Origin: Nonomuraea aurantiaca
GTDB taxonomy: Bacteria > Actinomycetota > Actinomycetes > Streptosporangiales > Streptosporangiaceae
Length of the DNA: 64,000 nucleotides
Direction of reading: 5' to 3'
NCBI RefSeq assembly: GCF_020215705.1
Contig: NZ_JAIWNB010000011.1
Coordinates: 274,245 to 338,244, forward strand
In this document: positions 41,251 through 50,998 of the stretch, in pieces
Layout: each line of letters starts with the position of its first letter
How positions within the stretch are numbered: the stretch's first letter is position 1
Program-made: the position numbers and the translations under genes
The notes under the pieces: model-generated
Databases searched by the model: none
Told to the model about the DNA's origin: nothing
Seen by the model: only the letters and a program-made list of their open reading frames with translations

Positions 41251-42270
41251 TTATCGGGCCGTCAGAGTGAGGTTCACCGAGCCGACCGCGACACGTATGC
41301 CGACCTTGCCCTTCCCCTTGGTCTTCGCGTTCGTGGTGAAAGTCAGCGTCGTCTTCTGGCCGCGCCGGAGCTCGGCGACGTCGCAGCGCACCGCCGTACC
41401 GCTGAAGTCGCAGCCCGGCGCCCGCACCACCCGCTGGCCGCCGAACGCGCGTCCGGACACCTTGACGTGCGTGACCGTGACCGGTCCCGTGTTGGACACG
41501 GTGACCGTGTACGTCTTCCTGTTCCTGGCCAGGCCGGAGACCGTCACCTCGGCGGGCGGGTTGGCCAGCTCCCCCAGCTCGTCCTCCGAGCCGTTGAAGG
41601 AGTTCTGGCCGCCGGCCAGCGTGCCCTTCTCGGCGGACTGCCAGAACGTGTGCCGCTCCCAGCCCTTGGGCAGCTCACCGGGATCGCCGCCCCAGCGGGC
41701 CAGCCACAGCGGGTGGGCGCCGAACTTGCCGGAGTCTCCGGTGCACGTCTGCCACCAGGCCCGGGTCGTGTAGATGATCGCCCGGCGGCCGGTCTGCTCA
41801 CGATACTTCGCGGTGAACGACTTGATCCAGCCGACCATGTCCTTCTGCGACAGGCCGTAGCAGCCGTCCTTGCCGTTCTTGTCCTTGTACGGGTTCTCCT
41901 CCAGGTCGAGCACTCCGGGCAACGTCCGCCCGTCGATCTTCCAGTCCCCGCCGTTCTGCAGGAAGAACTCGGCCTGGGCGGCGCCGTCGGACTCGTGCGG
42001 CTGTGCGAAGTGGTACGCCCCGCGCAGCAACCCGGCCTCCGCCGCGCCGTCGTACTGCACGTCGAAGGAGGGATTGCGGTAGTCGGTCCCCTCGGTCGCG
42101 TGGACGAACGCGAACTTCCCGCCGCCGGACGCCACGGCCGGCCAGTCGACCTCGCCGGTCCAGTTACTGACGTCCACCCCGGCGACCCCGTCGGCGGCCC
42201 ACGCGGTGCCGGTCATCCCGGCCGTGGCGACCGCCGCCAACAACAACAGACGTTTCACGCGGGAGATCAT
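41251..42270 (-). CDS. Secreted GH25 muramidase (lysozyme)
   Basis: A 339-residue secreted glycoside hydrolase family 25 protein. The signal peptide is about residues 1-25 (TAWA|ADG). The catalytic domain starts with GVDVSNWTGEVDWPAVA (Asp33) and has the acidic pair in PGVLDLEENPY (Asp122, Glu124), then WLARWGGDP. The C-terminal 100 residues are a beta-sandwich DUF11-like domain, VTVSNTGPVTVTHVKVSGRAFG, with a Cys pair. It cleaves MurNAc-GlcNAc bonds, perhaps for wall turnover or attack on other bacteria. Confidence 0.93.
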   Translation of the reverse strand: MISRVKRLLLLAAVATAGMTGTAWAADGVAGVDVSNWTGEVDWPAVASGGGKFAFVHATEGTDYRNPSFDVQYDGAAEAGLLRGAYHFAQPHESDGAAQAEFFLQNGGDWKIDGRTLPGVLDLEENPYKDKNGKDGCYGLSQKDMVGWIKSFTAKYREQTGRRAIIYTTRAWWQTCTGDSGKFGAHPLWLARWGGDPGELPKGWERHTFWQSAEKGTLAGGQNSFNGSEDELGELANPPAEVTVSGLARNRKTYTVTVSNTGPVTVTHVKVSGRAFGGQRVVRAPGCDFSGTAVRCDVAELRRGQKTTLTFTTNAKTKGKGKVGIRVAVGSVNLTLTAR

Positions 42271-42507
42271 CGCGGAGCGCCGAGCGGCCTCGCAAGAAAT
42301 TTCTTATATCGGTATAAAACCGCATTTCAGCGGCCGGAAATTGGTCATCCACAGGGTGTGTACGAGATGGCGTTTTCGCAGGTCAGGACCGTTTATGAAC
42401 GTCACTTTCACGTTTGCCAAACCGGCTTTATCTGGCTCAAGCTGGTCCCGATCCTCAATCGAGCCCCCGACCTGGGGTTTCTTCGCCATGCCCGGAGGAG
42501 AACGACC

Positions 42508-43458
42508 ATGATCCACGCCCGGGGACTGACCCGAGTGTTCAAGCTGAAGAAAGAGGCCGTCGAGGCCGTACGCGGCATCGATCTCGATGTGGAGGCCGGC
42601 CAGCTGGTCGCCTTCCTCGGCCCGAACGGCGCCGGAAAATCCACCACCCTCCGCATGCTGACCACCCTGCTGCCACCCACCTCCGGCACCGCCACGGTGG
42701 CGGGCCGGGACATCGCCCACGACCCCGCCGGCGTACGCGCCCGCATCGGGTACGTCGGCCAGAAGAACGGCGCCGGCGAGAACTTCCGCGTCCGCGACGA
42801 ACTCGTCACCCACGGCCGCTGCTACGGCCTGGCCCCCGCGGAGGCGAGCAGGCGCGCCGACGAGCTGCTCGACCTGCTCGACCTGCGGCCGCTGGCCCAC
42901 CGCAAGCCCGGCACGCTGTCGGGCGGCCAGCGCCGCCGCCTCGACATCGCGCTCGGCCTCGTCCACCGCCCGGAACTGCTCTTCCTCGACGAGCCGTCCA
43001 CCGGCCTCGACCCCAAGAGCCGCGCCGAGGTCTGGTCGCACATCCTGCGGCTGCGTGAGGCGTACGGCACGACGCTCTTCCTGACCACCCACTACCTCGA
43101 AGAGGCCGACAGCATGGCCGAACGCGTGGTGATCATCGACAACGGCGGGATCATCGCGGACGGCACGGCAGAAGGACTCAAGAACGACCTGGCCGGCGAC
43201 CGCATCACGATCACCACCGCGACGGAGCAGGAAGCGGCCACAGCCGCCGGGATGACCGGCGAGGCGGCGGTCGAGGTCGAAGGCACGACTGTGCGGCTGC
43301 GCGTCGCCAACGCGGCCACGGCCCTGCCCGAATATCTGCGCACCCTGGAGGCGATCGGCGTCAAGGTCGCCACCGCCGAGACCGCCCGCCCGACCCTCGA
43401 CGACGTGTTCCTCACTCTTACCGGGAGAAGCCTCACCGATGACGACATTCCTACGTGA
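42508..43458 (+). CDS. ABC exporter ATP-binding protein (DrrA type)
   Basis: A 316-residue ATPase of the daunorubicin-resistance DrrA type. It has Walker A GPNGAGKST near 39-47, signature LSGGQRRRLDIALGL, Walker B LLFLDEPSTGLDP and the DrrA-like C-terminal domain ending RPTLDDVFLTLTGRSL. ATG 42508 follows CGGAGGAG. It overlaps the permease gene by 20 bases. The 237-base leader contains AT-rich palindromes and probably the promoter. The drug or lipid substrate is unknown. Confidence 0.92.
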   Translation: MIHARGLTRVFKLKKEAVEAVRGIDLDVEAGQLVAFLGPNGAGKSTTLRMLTTLLPPTSGTATVAGRDIAHDPAGVRARIGYVGQKNGAGENFRVRDELVTHGRCYGLAPAEASRRADELLDLLDLRPLAHRKPGTLSGGQRRRLDIALGLVHRPELLFLDEPSTGLDPKSRAEVWSHILRLREAYGTTLFLTTHYLEEADSMAERVVIIDNGGIIADGTAEGLKNDLAGDRITITTATEQEAATAAGMTGEAAVEVEGTTVRLRVANAATALPEYLRTLEAIGVKVATAETARPTLDDVFLTLTGRSLTDDDIPT

Positions 43459-44182
43459 CACCGCGACGGTCTTCACCCGCGAAATCACCCCCGCGCTGCG
43501 CGAGCCCGCAGGGCTGCTGTTCTCGATGGGGCAGCCGCTGCTGTTCCTGTTCCTGTTCGGCTCGCTGCTCGACGGGGCGGTGGGCTCGTCGTGGCAGTGG
43601 TTCGTGCCGGGCATTCTCGTCATGATGTCCCTGACGGCGCCCATGTCGTCGGGCTATCTGATGCTGGTCGAGTTGCTGGGCGGCTCGATGGAGCGGCTGA
43701 TGGTCACCCCGTTGAACCGTACGGCGATGCTGGTCGGCCGGACGATGAAGGAGATGGCGGTCCTGCTCTGCCAGGCCGTGCTGATCATCCTGCTGGCGCT
43801 CCCGCTGGGCTTCCGGCTGTATCCGGCGGGCGTGCTGGCCGGGCTCGCGATGTTGATCGTGCTGGGCGTCGGCCTGGGGGCGCTCTCGTTCGTCCTCGCG
43901 ATCAAGTCGGCCCCCAGCGGGAACCTGTTCTACGTGGTCACCCAGGTGGTGCTCTTCCCGGTCCTGCTGCTGTCAGGGGTGCTGCTCCCGGTGGAGACCG
44001 GGCCCGCGTGGCTGCGGGCCGTCGGACAGCTCAACCCGATCTCGTACATCGTCGAGGCCCAACGCGCCCTCTTCGCGGGCGACCTCACCAACCTGTCCAT
44101 CCTGTACGGCACCGCGGCCGCCTGCCTCATCGCCGCGCTCGGCCTCTGGCTGGGCAACCGGGCGATGCGCCGGGGAGTGTGA
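43439..44182 (+). CDS. ABC-2 type permease (DrrB type)
   Basis: A 247-residue ABC-2 permease, partner of the ATPase above, with about six membrane segments. It has PLLFLFLFGSLLDG, EMAVLLCQAVLIILLALPLGF and the C-terminal segment LLLSGVLLPVETGPAWLRAVGQLNPISYIVEAQRALFAGD, which is diagnostic for DrrB-type exporters. It is convergent with the antiporter gene, with three bases between the stops. Confidence 0.92.
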   Translation: MTTFLRDTATVFTREITPALREPAGLLFSMGQPLLFLFLFGSLLDGAVGSSWQWFVPGILVMMSLTAPMSSGYLMLVELLGGSMERLMVTPLNRTAMLVGRTMKEMAVLLCQAVLIILLALPLGFRLYPAGVLAGLAMLIVLGVGLGALSFVLAIKSAPSGNLFYVVTQVVLFPVLLLSGVLLPVETGPAWLRAVGQLNPISYIVEAQRALFAGDLTNLSILYGTAAACLIAALGLWLGNRAMRRGV

Positions 44183-44185
44183 TGT

Positions 44186-45286
44186 TCAGGGGCTGATCGC
44201 CAAAAACAGGAACGCGGCGAACAGCACCAGGTGCACGCCGCTCTGCAGCAACGTCGCCCGCCCCGGCACCACGGTGAGCGTCGTGACGACGAAGGTCAGC
44301 CCCAGCAGCACCAGATGCGTGGCGCCGAGGCCGAGCACGAGCGGCCCCGTCAGCCAGATCGAGGCAACGGCGATGACCGGTATCGTCAGCCCGATGCTGG
44401 CCATCGCCGAGCCCAGGGCCAGGTTGAGGCTGATCTGGATCTGGTCGCGCTTGGCCGCGCGGACGGCGGCGATGGTCTCCGGCAGCAGCACCAGCAGCGC
44501 GATCACCACGCCGACCACCGCCTGGGGCAGCCCGGCCGAGGAGACCGCCAGCTCGATCACCGGCGACTCGACCTTGGCCAGGCCGACGACCGTCACCAGG
44601 GCCACGAGCAGCAGCCCGAGGCTGATCATGGTGTCCCGCGCCGACGGCCGCGGCGCGTGCTCCTCGGCGGTGGCGGGCGCACCCGCGGCCGCCTCGGTGG
44701 TGACCGGGAGGAAGTAGTCGCGGTGCCGTACGGTCTGGGTCAGCACGAACAGCCCGTACAACAGGAGCGACACCACCGCCGCGAACCCGAGTTGCGCGGC
44801 GGAGAAGGCGGGCCCCTTGGCGCTCGTCGTGAAGGTCGGCAGCGCGAGGCTGAGCGTGCTGAGCGTCGCCACCGTCGCCAGCGCGCCTCCCGTGCCCTCG
44901 GCGTTGAAGACCACCACCTTTCGCCGGAGCGCTCCCCTGAGCAGGGAGAGCCCGACGATGCCGTTACAGGTGATCATGACCGCGGCGAACACCGTGTCGC
45001 GGGCCAGTGACGCCGAATGCTCGCCACCTGAGATCATCAGACTGACGATCAGCGCCACCTCGATCACCGTCACGGCCACGGCCAGCACCAGCGATCCGAA
45101 CGGCTCGCCCACCCGGTGCGCGATGACCTCGGCGTGGTGCACGGCGGCCAGGACGGCGCCGGCGAGCAGCACGGCCACGATGATCACCAGGACGGGCGGG
45201 AGAACGCGACCCCATGACAGGGCCAGAGCGAGGAGCGCCAGCAACGGGACCGCGATCGTCCATTGTTTCGTTAGGTAACGAAGCAT
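44186..45286 (-). CDS. ChaA-like calcium/cation:proton antiporter
   Basis: A roughly 366-residue protein of the CaCA superfamily with about eleven membrane segments and two inverted alpha repeats: VAVTVIEVALIVSLMISGG in the first half and VLLPETIAAVRAAKRDQIQISLNLALGSAMASIGLTIPV in the second. The second is the cation-binding motif of ChaA-type exchangers. A longer start at ATG 45328 adds 14 residues; I favour ATG 45286 where homology begins. Neither has a good ribosome-binding site. It is divergent from the NUDIX gene. Confidence 0.85.
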   Translation of the reverse strand: MLRYLTKQWTIAVPLLALLALALSWGRVLPPVLVIIVAVLLAGAVLAAVHHAEVIAHRVGEPFGSLVLAVAVTVIEVALIVSLMISGGEHSASLARDTVFAAVMITCNGIVGLSLLRGALRRKVVVFNAEGTGGALATVATLSTLSLALPTFTTSAKGPAFSAAQLGFAAVVSLLLYGLFVLTQTVRHRDYFLPVTTEAAAGAPATAEEHAPRPSARDTMISLGLLLVALVTVVGLAKVESPVIELAVSSAGLPQAVVGVVIALLVLLPETIAAVRAAKRDQIQISLNLALGSAMASIGLTIPVIAVASIWLTGPLVLGLGATHLVLLGLTFVVTTLTVVPGRATLLQSGVHLVLFAAFLFLAISP

Positions 45287-45360
45287 ATACAGAGCGTTGC
45301 CAAATCTTCCGGAGTTACCACCGATCATGCCTTGTCATCCGTTTTGGGGTGAAATAGACC

Positions 45361-45867
45361 ATGGATCAAGTGATCGCGACGGAGACCGTGCCATGGATCC
45401 CGGTGGCGCACCGGCTGGAGGTCGTCCTGTCCTCCCGGCTGCCGCCGACCGGCCAGATCACCACGGCCTTCGCCGTCGTACGGGACGACGCCGACAGGAT
45501 GCTGCTGACCTGCGTCGACCGGGCGGGACGCGGCTGGGACATCCCCGGCGGCCACCTCGAACCCGGCGAGTCCCCCGTGGACGCCGTCGTCCGCGAGCTG
45601 GCCGAGGAGACCGGGCTGGTGCTGGCGGCCGATGAGCTGTCTGTTTTCGCGTGGCTGCGGATCGAGCTGGCGGGGCCGGTGCCTGATGGGTACCGCTATG
45701 GGGCGCTGACGAATCTGGTGATGTTCCAGGCGCGGCTCGACTCGCCGGGGCCCGCCGTACGGCCCCCTCTGGGGTCGGAGAGTACGCGGGCCGACTGGCT
45801 CCCGGCCGAGGAGGTGGAACGGTTGTGCGCCGGGCAGAGCTGGCTGACCGCGTACCGGACGCTCTAG
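45361..45867 (+). CDS. NUDIX hydrolase
   Basis: A 168-residue pyrophosphohydrolase. The Nudix box GGHLEPGESPVDAVVREL-AEETGL (residues about 63-86) matches GX5EX7REUXEEXGU fully, so it should bind metal and be active. Substrate-defining parts, such as YRYGALTNLVMFQARL, do not identify a specific nucleotide. The start is ATG 45361 and the neighbour across the promoter is the ChaA-like gene. Confidence 0.92.
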   Translation: MDQVIATETVPWIPVAHRLEVVLSSRLPPTGQITTAFAVVRDDADRMLLTCVDRAGRGWDIPGGHLEPGESPVDAVVRELAEETGLVLAADELSVFAWLRIELAGPVPDGYRYGALTNLVMFQARLDSPGPAVRPPLGSESTRADWLPAEEVERLCAGQSWLTAYRTL

Positions 45868-45883
45868 CCGTTGCACACGCTTC

Positions 45884-45898
45884 GTTTAACGGAATAAT
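45884..45898. promoter_or_regulatory. AT-rich motif upstream of padR, shared with the lipoprotein operon
   Basis: GTTTAACGGAATAAT lies nine bases before the PadR start codon. A close variant, GTTAAACGTAATATGG, lies at 47148-47163 upstream of the lipoprotein/ABC operon. The AT-rich words stand out in this GC-rich region, and PadR operators are of this sort. Confidence 0.4.
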
Positions 45899-45906
45899 CT
45901 CGTCCC

Positions 45907-46257
45907 ATGCCCAGGGGAACCTCAGAAGTCAGCGAGCCGATGTACTTCGTGCTCACCGCGCTGCGCGGCGGACCGCTGCACGGACACGCGATCAGCAAGT
46001 CGATCAAGGAGTTGTCCGGCGGCCGGGTCCAGCCCTCTGTCGGCACCCTCTACGGCATCCTTGAGCGGCTCAACGAGCGAGGCGTGATCGCCGTGGACCG
46101 CGAGGAGACGGTCAACGGCCGCAACCGGCGTTACTTCCGGATCACCGACGAGGGCCAGGCGCTGGTCGAAGCCGAGGCGAGACGCATGCAGGAGGCCGCG
46201 TCCCTCGTCCTGCGGCCGACCACGTTCGCCTCCCTCGTCCGCCGCCTGACCGCATGA
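45907..46257 (+). CDS. PadR family transcriptional regulator
   Basis: A 116-residue winged-helix repressor. The N-terminal PadR domain is EPMYFVLTALRGGPLHGHAISKSIKELSGGRVQPSVGTLYGILERLNERGVIAVDRE, with the wing NGRNRRYFRITDEG. It overlaps the following membrane-protein gene by four bases (ATGA), a common pairing. It probably represses its own operon and possibly the ABC operon downstream. Confidence 0.92.
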   Translation: MPRGTSEVSEPMYFVLTALRGGPLHGHAISKSIKELSGGRVQPSVGTLYGILERLNERGVIAVDREETVNGRNRRYFRITDEGQALVEAEARRMQEAASLVLRPTTFASLVRRLTA

Positions 46258-47138
46258 CCGCGCTCGAACGGCGCTACCGCAGGCTGCTGCTGGCCTACCC
46301 GAGGCAGTACCGCATGGCGCACGGCGACGAGTTACTCGACGTCCTGCTCGAATCGGCCGCTCCAGGACAGTCCGCCCCCGTACTCAGGGAAGTGTGGGGA
46401 CTGCTCCTGGGCGGCGTGCGCACCCGCATCACCCATCAGGCGACGGGCACCGCGTGGGCGGACGGCCTGCATCTCGGGGTCACGGCGGTGTCGGCGGTGA
46501 ACCTGGCCGCGCTGCTGCCGTTCACGGGCTCGCTGCCGCTGTGGACGCTGCTGTCTGCGCTCGCGCTGCTGGCGATCATGCGCGGGTGGACGCGGACGGC
46601 GTTCCTGCTCACTCTCGCCACCGGCGTCAAGGCGGTCTCCATCGCCGGCGGCTGGCAGCCCTTGGACCTCACCCTCCTGCCGGTCTACCCGTCACCACTC
46701 GCAGACCATCCCCTGTTCGAGACCAGTAGCCCGCTCGCGGTGGCCGTGGGCTACGGGGTCGCACTGTCCGGCCTGGCGGTGCTGGCCTGGCGGCGGCAGC
46801 GGCCACGGGTCCGGTCGTGGTGGTGGTTGGTGGCGGCGCTGGCGGCCGCGTGGGCGGGCCCGTCGTGGCTGCCGGAGGACACGCCGTTCCCGATCAGCCT
46901 GAGCAAGATGGCGGTCGAAGTGGTGGCGCTGGGGCTGGCCGTGGCGGGCGCGTACCTGGCCCGCGACCCGCGCTGGGCACTGGCCTCGGGCATCTACCTG
47001 GTGGTCACGTCGGGCGACCTGGGCCTGCACGGCGACCAGCTGACCAGGCAGCACCTCGCCTACTGGGGCGTGCTCGTCGTGCTGACCCTGGCGACGGCGT
47101 TCGCGCCCTACCGGCAGCGGCGGCACGCGCTGGATTGA
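46254..47138 (+). CDS. PadR-coupled membrane protein of unknown function
   Basis: A 294-residue protein. The N-terminal cytoplasmic part ERRYRRLLLAYPRQYRMAHGDELLDVLLESA is typical of proteins co-encoded with PadR regulators in actinobacteria. About seven hydrophobic segments follow from residue 65 onward. Function unknown. It may sense a membrane condition and modulate the PadR regulator, but this is only inferred from coupling. Confidence 0.75.
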   Translation: MTALERRYRRLLLAYPRQYRMAHGDELLDVLLESAAPGQSAPVLREVWGLLLGGVRTRITHQATGTAWADGLHLGVTAVSAVNLAALLPFTGSLPLWTLLSALALLAIMRGWTRTAFLLTLATGVKAVSIAGGWQPLDLTLLPVYPSPLADHPLFETSSPLAVAVGYGVALSGLAVLAWRRQRPRVRSWWWLVAALAAAWAGPSWLPEDTPFPISLSKMAVEVVALGLAVAGAYLARDPRWALASGIYLVVTSGDLGLHGDQLTRQHLAYWGVLVVLTLATAFAPYRQRRHALD

Positions 47139-47147
47139 CCATGCTCT

Positions 47148-47163
47148 GTTAAACGTAATATGG
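47148..47163 (+). promoter_or_regulatory. candidate PadR site upstream of lipoprotein/ABC operon
   Basis: GTTAAACGTAATATGG resembles the word upstream of padR and ends ten bases before the lipoprotein ATG. It could be a shared operator or simply a -10 type promoter sequence (TAATAT). Confidence 0.35.
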
Positions 47164-47172
47164 TCCTCTGCC

Positions 47173-47286
47173 ATGCCCAAGAGATCCCCTCTTGCTCCTG
47201 TCGTGGCGCCGGCCGCGCTGGTCGCACTCGGCGGCTGCGGGGGCACCGCCGAGAACGCGCCACAGCCGTCCCAGACGGCCCGATGA
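47173..47286 (+). CDS. 37-residue predicted lipoprotein
   Basis: A very small gene starting at ATG 47173, reading MPKRSPLAPVVAPAALVAL then GGCGGTAENAPQPSQTAR. It has a basic start, a hydrophobic core and the lipobox LGGC with Cys22, so the mature lipopeptide would be only 16 residues. Its TGA overlaps the ATG of the ABC adaptor gene (ATGA), which supports translation. Function unknown; it could be a leader frame or a surface lipopeptide of the ABC system. Confidence 0.55.
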   Translation: MPKRSPLAPVVAPAALVALGGCGGTAENAPQPSQTAR

Positions 47287-49014
47287 AGTCCCCCCGGAGG
47301 CTGCTCGCCTTCGTCATCGCGGGCGTCGTGGCCATCGCCGCGGCCGGCTGGGTCGTCAGCACCCGCCTGCGCTCCCCCGCCGACGAGGCCGCCCGCCGCA
47401 CCGCGCCGAAGGCGTCGCTCGTCACCGCCGCCGTCGAGCGTCGCAAGCTGGTCAGCACGGTCGTGGTCAGCGGCACGCTCGAGTACGGTTCGCCGCTGCC
47501 GATCACCCTCGCGGGGGTGGTCGGTGGCACCTCGGAGCTGCAGCGGGTCACCCGGGCGCCGCGCCAGGGCAGGCTGACGGAGGGCGCGGCGTTCATGGAG
47601 GTGAACGGCCGCCCGGTGTTCGCGCTGCGCGGCTCGGTGCCGATGCACCGCACGATCGGGCCGGGCACCGAGGGCAAGGACGTCAAGCAGCTGCAGAAGG
47701 CGCTGCGCAGGCTCGGGTACGGCGGTCCTACCTCGGGGGTGTTCGACCGGGCCACGATCGCCGCCGTCACCAGGATGTACAAGAAGAAGGGGTACGAGGC
47801 CCAGCAGCCCACGCTGGCCGACCGGCAGGCCCACGACCAGTTGCGCAAGGCCGTACAGATGGCGCGGGAAACCCTGGCGACCGAGCAGAACACGCTCGAC
47901 CAGGGGCGTGACGTACTCCCGCTCAAGGTCAAGCTGACCAACGCCAAGGCGGACCTGAAGTCGGCGCGCGCCGCGCTGAAGGAGGCCGAGCGGCAGCGGC
48001 TCACTCCGGAGGACGACGCCAAGCTGGCGGCGGCCGACGCGACCGTACGCGCGGCCGAGGAGAAGCTGCTCGAAGCCGAGCAGGCCCTCAGCGCCGCCAG
48101 GGCGCAGCCGACCGCCGCCCCGACCGCCACCTCGACCGCCCTGCCCACCGCCACCGCCGCGCCTCAGCCGACCCAGGACACGAGCCTGCTGGAGCTGAAG
48201 GTACGCAACGCCAGGGCCGATCTGGACCAGGCCCAGGAGGCGTACGGCCGGATCAAGGAGGAGTCGCGGCAGGCCCGCGAGAAGCTGCTGGAAGAGCTGC
48301 GCAAGACCGAGCGCACGGCCAAGGACGGGCTGGTCACGGCCGAGCAGGCGCTGCGCCAGGCCCGGCGGCTCTCCCCCACCAAGCTCAAGGTGGCCGACGC
48401 GGCCAAGGACGTGAGCGCGGCCAGGTCGCTGCTGGCGGAGTTCGAACGGACCTACGGCACGGCGATTCCGCCGGGCGAGATCGTGTTCCTGCCGAAGCTG
48501 CCCGCGCGGGTGCAGAAGGCCGCGGTGAAGGCGGGCGAAGCCGTCGAGAAGGAGATCGCCACAGTGACCAGCTCGACGTTCATGGTGACGGGATCGGTCG
48601 AGAACGCGGAGGCCGACCTGCTGCGCACGGGCATGAGCGCGGTCATCGAGCTCGAGTCGGGCAAGACGTACCCGGCGGCGCTCACCGCGGTCGGCGAGAA
48701 GGCCACGGTGCCCGGCCAGGAGAAGGGCGCCGAGGGCACGCAGCCGGTCCTGCTCACGCCGAGCTCGGCGAAGGGGCTCAAGGGCCAGTCGGGCGCCACG
48801 GTCACGGCCAGGGTGACGGTGGGGGCGACCGAGGAGCCGGTGCTGGTGGTCCCGGTGGCCGCCATCGTCACAGGGGCCGACGGCAAGGCGCGCGTGCAAG
48901 TGGAGTACGCCACGGACAAGACCAAGGAGGTCGAGGTCCGCACCGGCCTGACCGCCGACGGGAACGTCGAGGTCACCGGCGCGCTCAACGCCGGCGACCG
49001 GGTGGTGGTCAGCG

Positions 49015-49022
<8 letters not shown>
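47283..49022 (+). CDS. Periplasmic adaptor of MacB-like ABC system with peptidoglycan-binding domain
   Basis: A 579-residue membrane-fusion-type protein. One N-terminal membrane anchor lies at about 8-26. A PG_binding_1 domain, GPGTEGKDVKQLQKALRRLGYGG-PTSGVFDRATIAAVTRMY, covers about 121-165. A long coiled coil rich in Lys/Glu/Ala (about 175-395) is broken by a Thr/Ala/Pro linker. The C-terminal HlyD-like barrel has MVTGSVENAEADLLRTGMSAVIELESGKTYPAAL. It should link the ABC permease to the cell wall in this single-membrane organism. It overlaps the ATPase gene by eight bases. Confidence 0.85.
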
Positions 49023-49727
<705 letters not shown>

Positions 49728-49728
<1 letters not shown>

Positions 49729-50906
49729 TGCACGTACGGGATCTCGTCGGCGAGGCCGTCGCGGGCATGCTCGCCAGGCCGGTGCGCTCCGCGCTCACCA
49801 CGCTCGGCACCGTGCTGGGCATCACCACGCTGGTCATCACGCTCGGCGTGGCCGCCACCGCGGGCAACCAGATCGTCGGGCGCTTCGACGAGCTGGTCGC
49901 CACGGCCATCACGGTGGAGGTGCCCGAGAGCACGAACGGGCCGCTGGTCGCCTGGGACTCGCTCGACCGGGTGACCCGGCTGCGCGGGGTGGTCTCCGCC
50001 GCGGCGGTGGCCGAGACCAAGGACAGCTCCAACCTCTCCGTCCGTTCTAACGACCTCGTCGACCCGGCCAGGGTGACCACGCAGACCCTGACCGTACTGG
50101 CCGCCACGACCGGCCTGCCCGAGGCCGCCAGGGGCCGGATCGTGCAGGGCAGGTTCTACGACGTCGGCCACGTCAAGCGGGCGGACCGGGTGGCCGTGCT
50201 CGGCGACCAAGCGGCCAAGATGCTCGGCGTCACCGATCTCGACCGGGCTCCGGCGATCTTCATCGGCAAGCACGCGTACACGGTCATCGGCATCCTCGGC
50301 GACCTGCGCCGCGAACGGAACCTGAGCAGCGCCGTCATCGTGCCGCCCACGGTGGGCAAGCAGTTCGGGCTGCGTGACGTGACCAGAGTGCTGGTCAACA
50401 CCAGCCTGGGCGCCGCCGACCTGATCGCCGGGCAGGCGCCGGACGCGCTCTCCCCCGGCAACGGCGACCAGCTGCAGGTCATCGCCCCGCCCAGCCCCAC
50501 CCGGGCGCGCGACCAGGCGCAGGACGACGTCAACGCGCTCTTCCTGATCCTCGGCCTGGTCTCGCTCGCGGTGGGCGCGGTCGGCATCGCCAACGTCACG
50601 CTCGTCACGGTGATGGAGCGCGTCGCCGAGATCGGCCTGCGCCGCTCGCTGGGCGCGGCTCGCCGCCACATCGCCGCGCAGTTCCTGCTGGAGTCGACGC
50701 TGATCGGGCTCGCGGGCGGCGTGATCGGCGCGAGCGTCGGCGTGGTCGCCGTCGTCGCCGTCTCGGCCGCCAAGCAGTGGACGCCGCTCCTGGACGTACG
50801 GCTGGCGATCGGGGCGCCCATCGCCGGAGCCGTGGTCGGGCTGCTCGCCGGCCTGTACCCGGCGCTGCGGGCGGCCAGAATGGAGCCGGTGGACGCGCTC
50901 AGGTAG
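49728..50906 (+). CDS. MacB/FtsX-type ABC permease
   Basis: A 392-residue permease with one N-terminal membrane segment (SALTTLGTVLGITTLVITLGVAATAGN) and a large extracytoplasmic domain (about 45-270) of MacB_PCD type. Three C-terminal membrane segments follow, with FtsX hallmarks VTVMERVAEIGLRRSLGAARRHIAAQFLLESTLIG and LYPALRAARMEPVDALR. Together with the adaptor and ATPase it forms an export or lipid/peptide-handling machine; the substrate is unknown. Confidence 0.92.
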
Positions 50907-50998
50907 CTTTTCGATCAGGCAGCCCGCACCTGAGGCGGCGCGGTGAAACGGCGGCGCGGAGGATTGCGGGAAGGACTTTCGCGGGGTCTACTTCGTCC

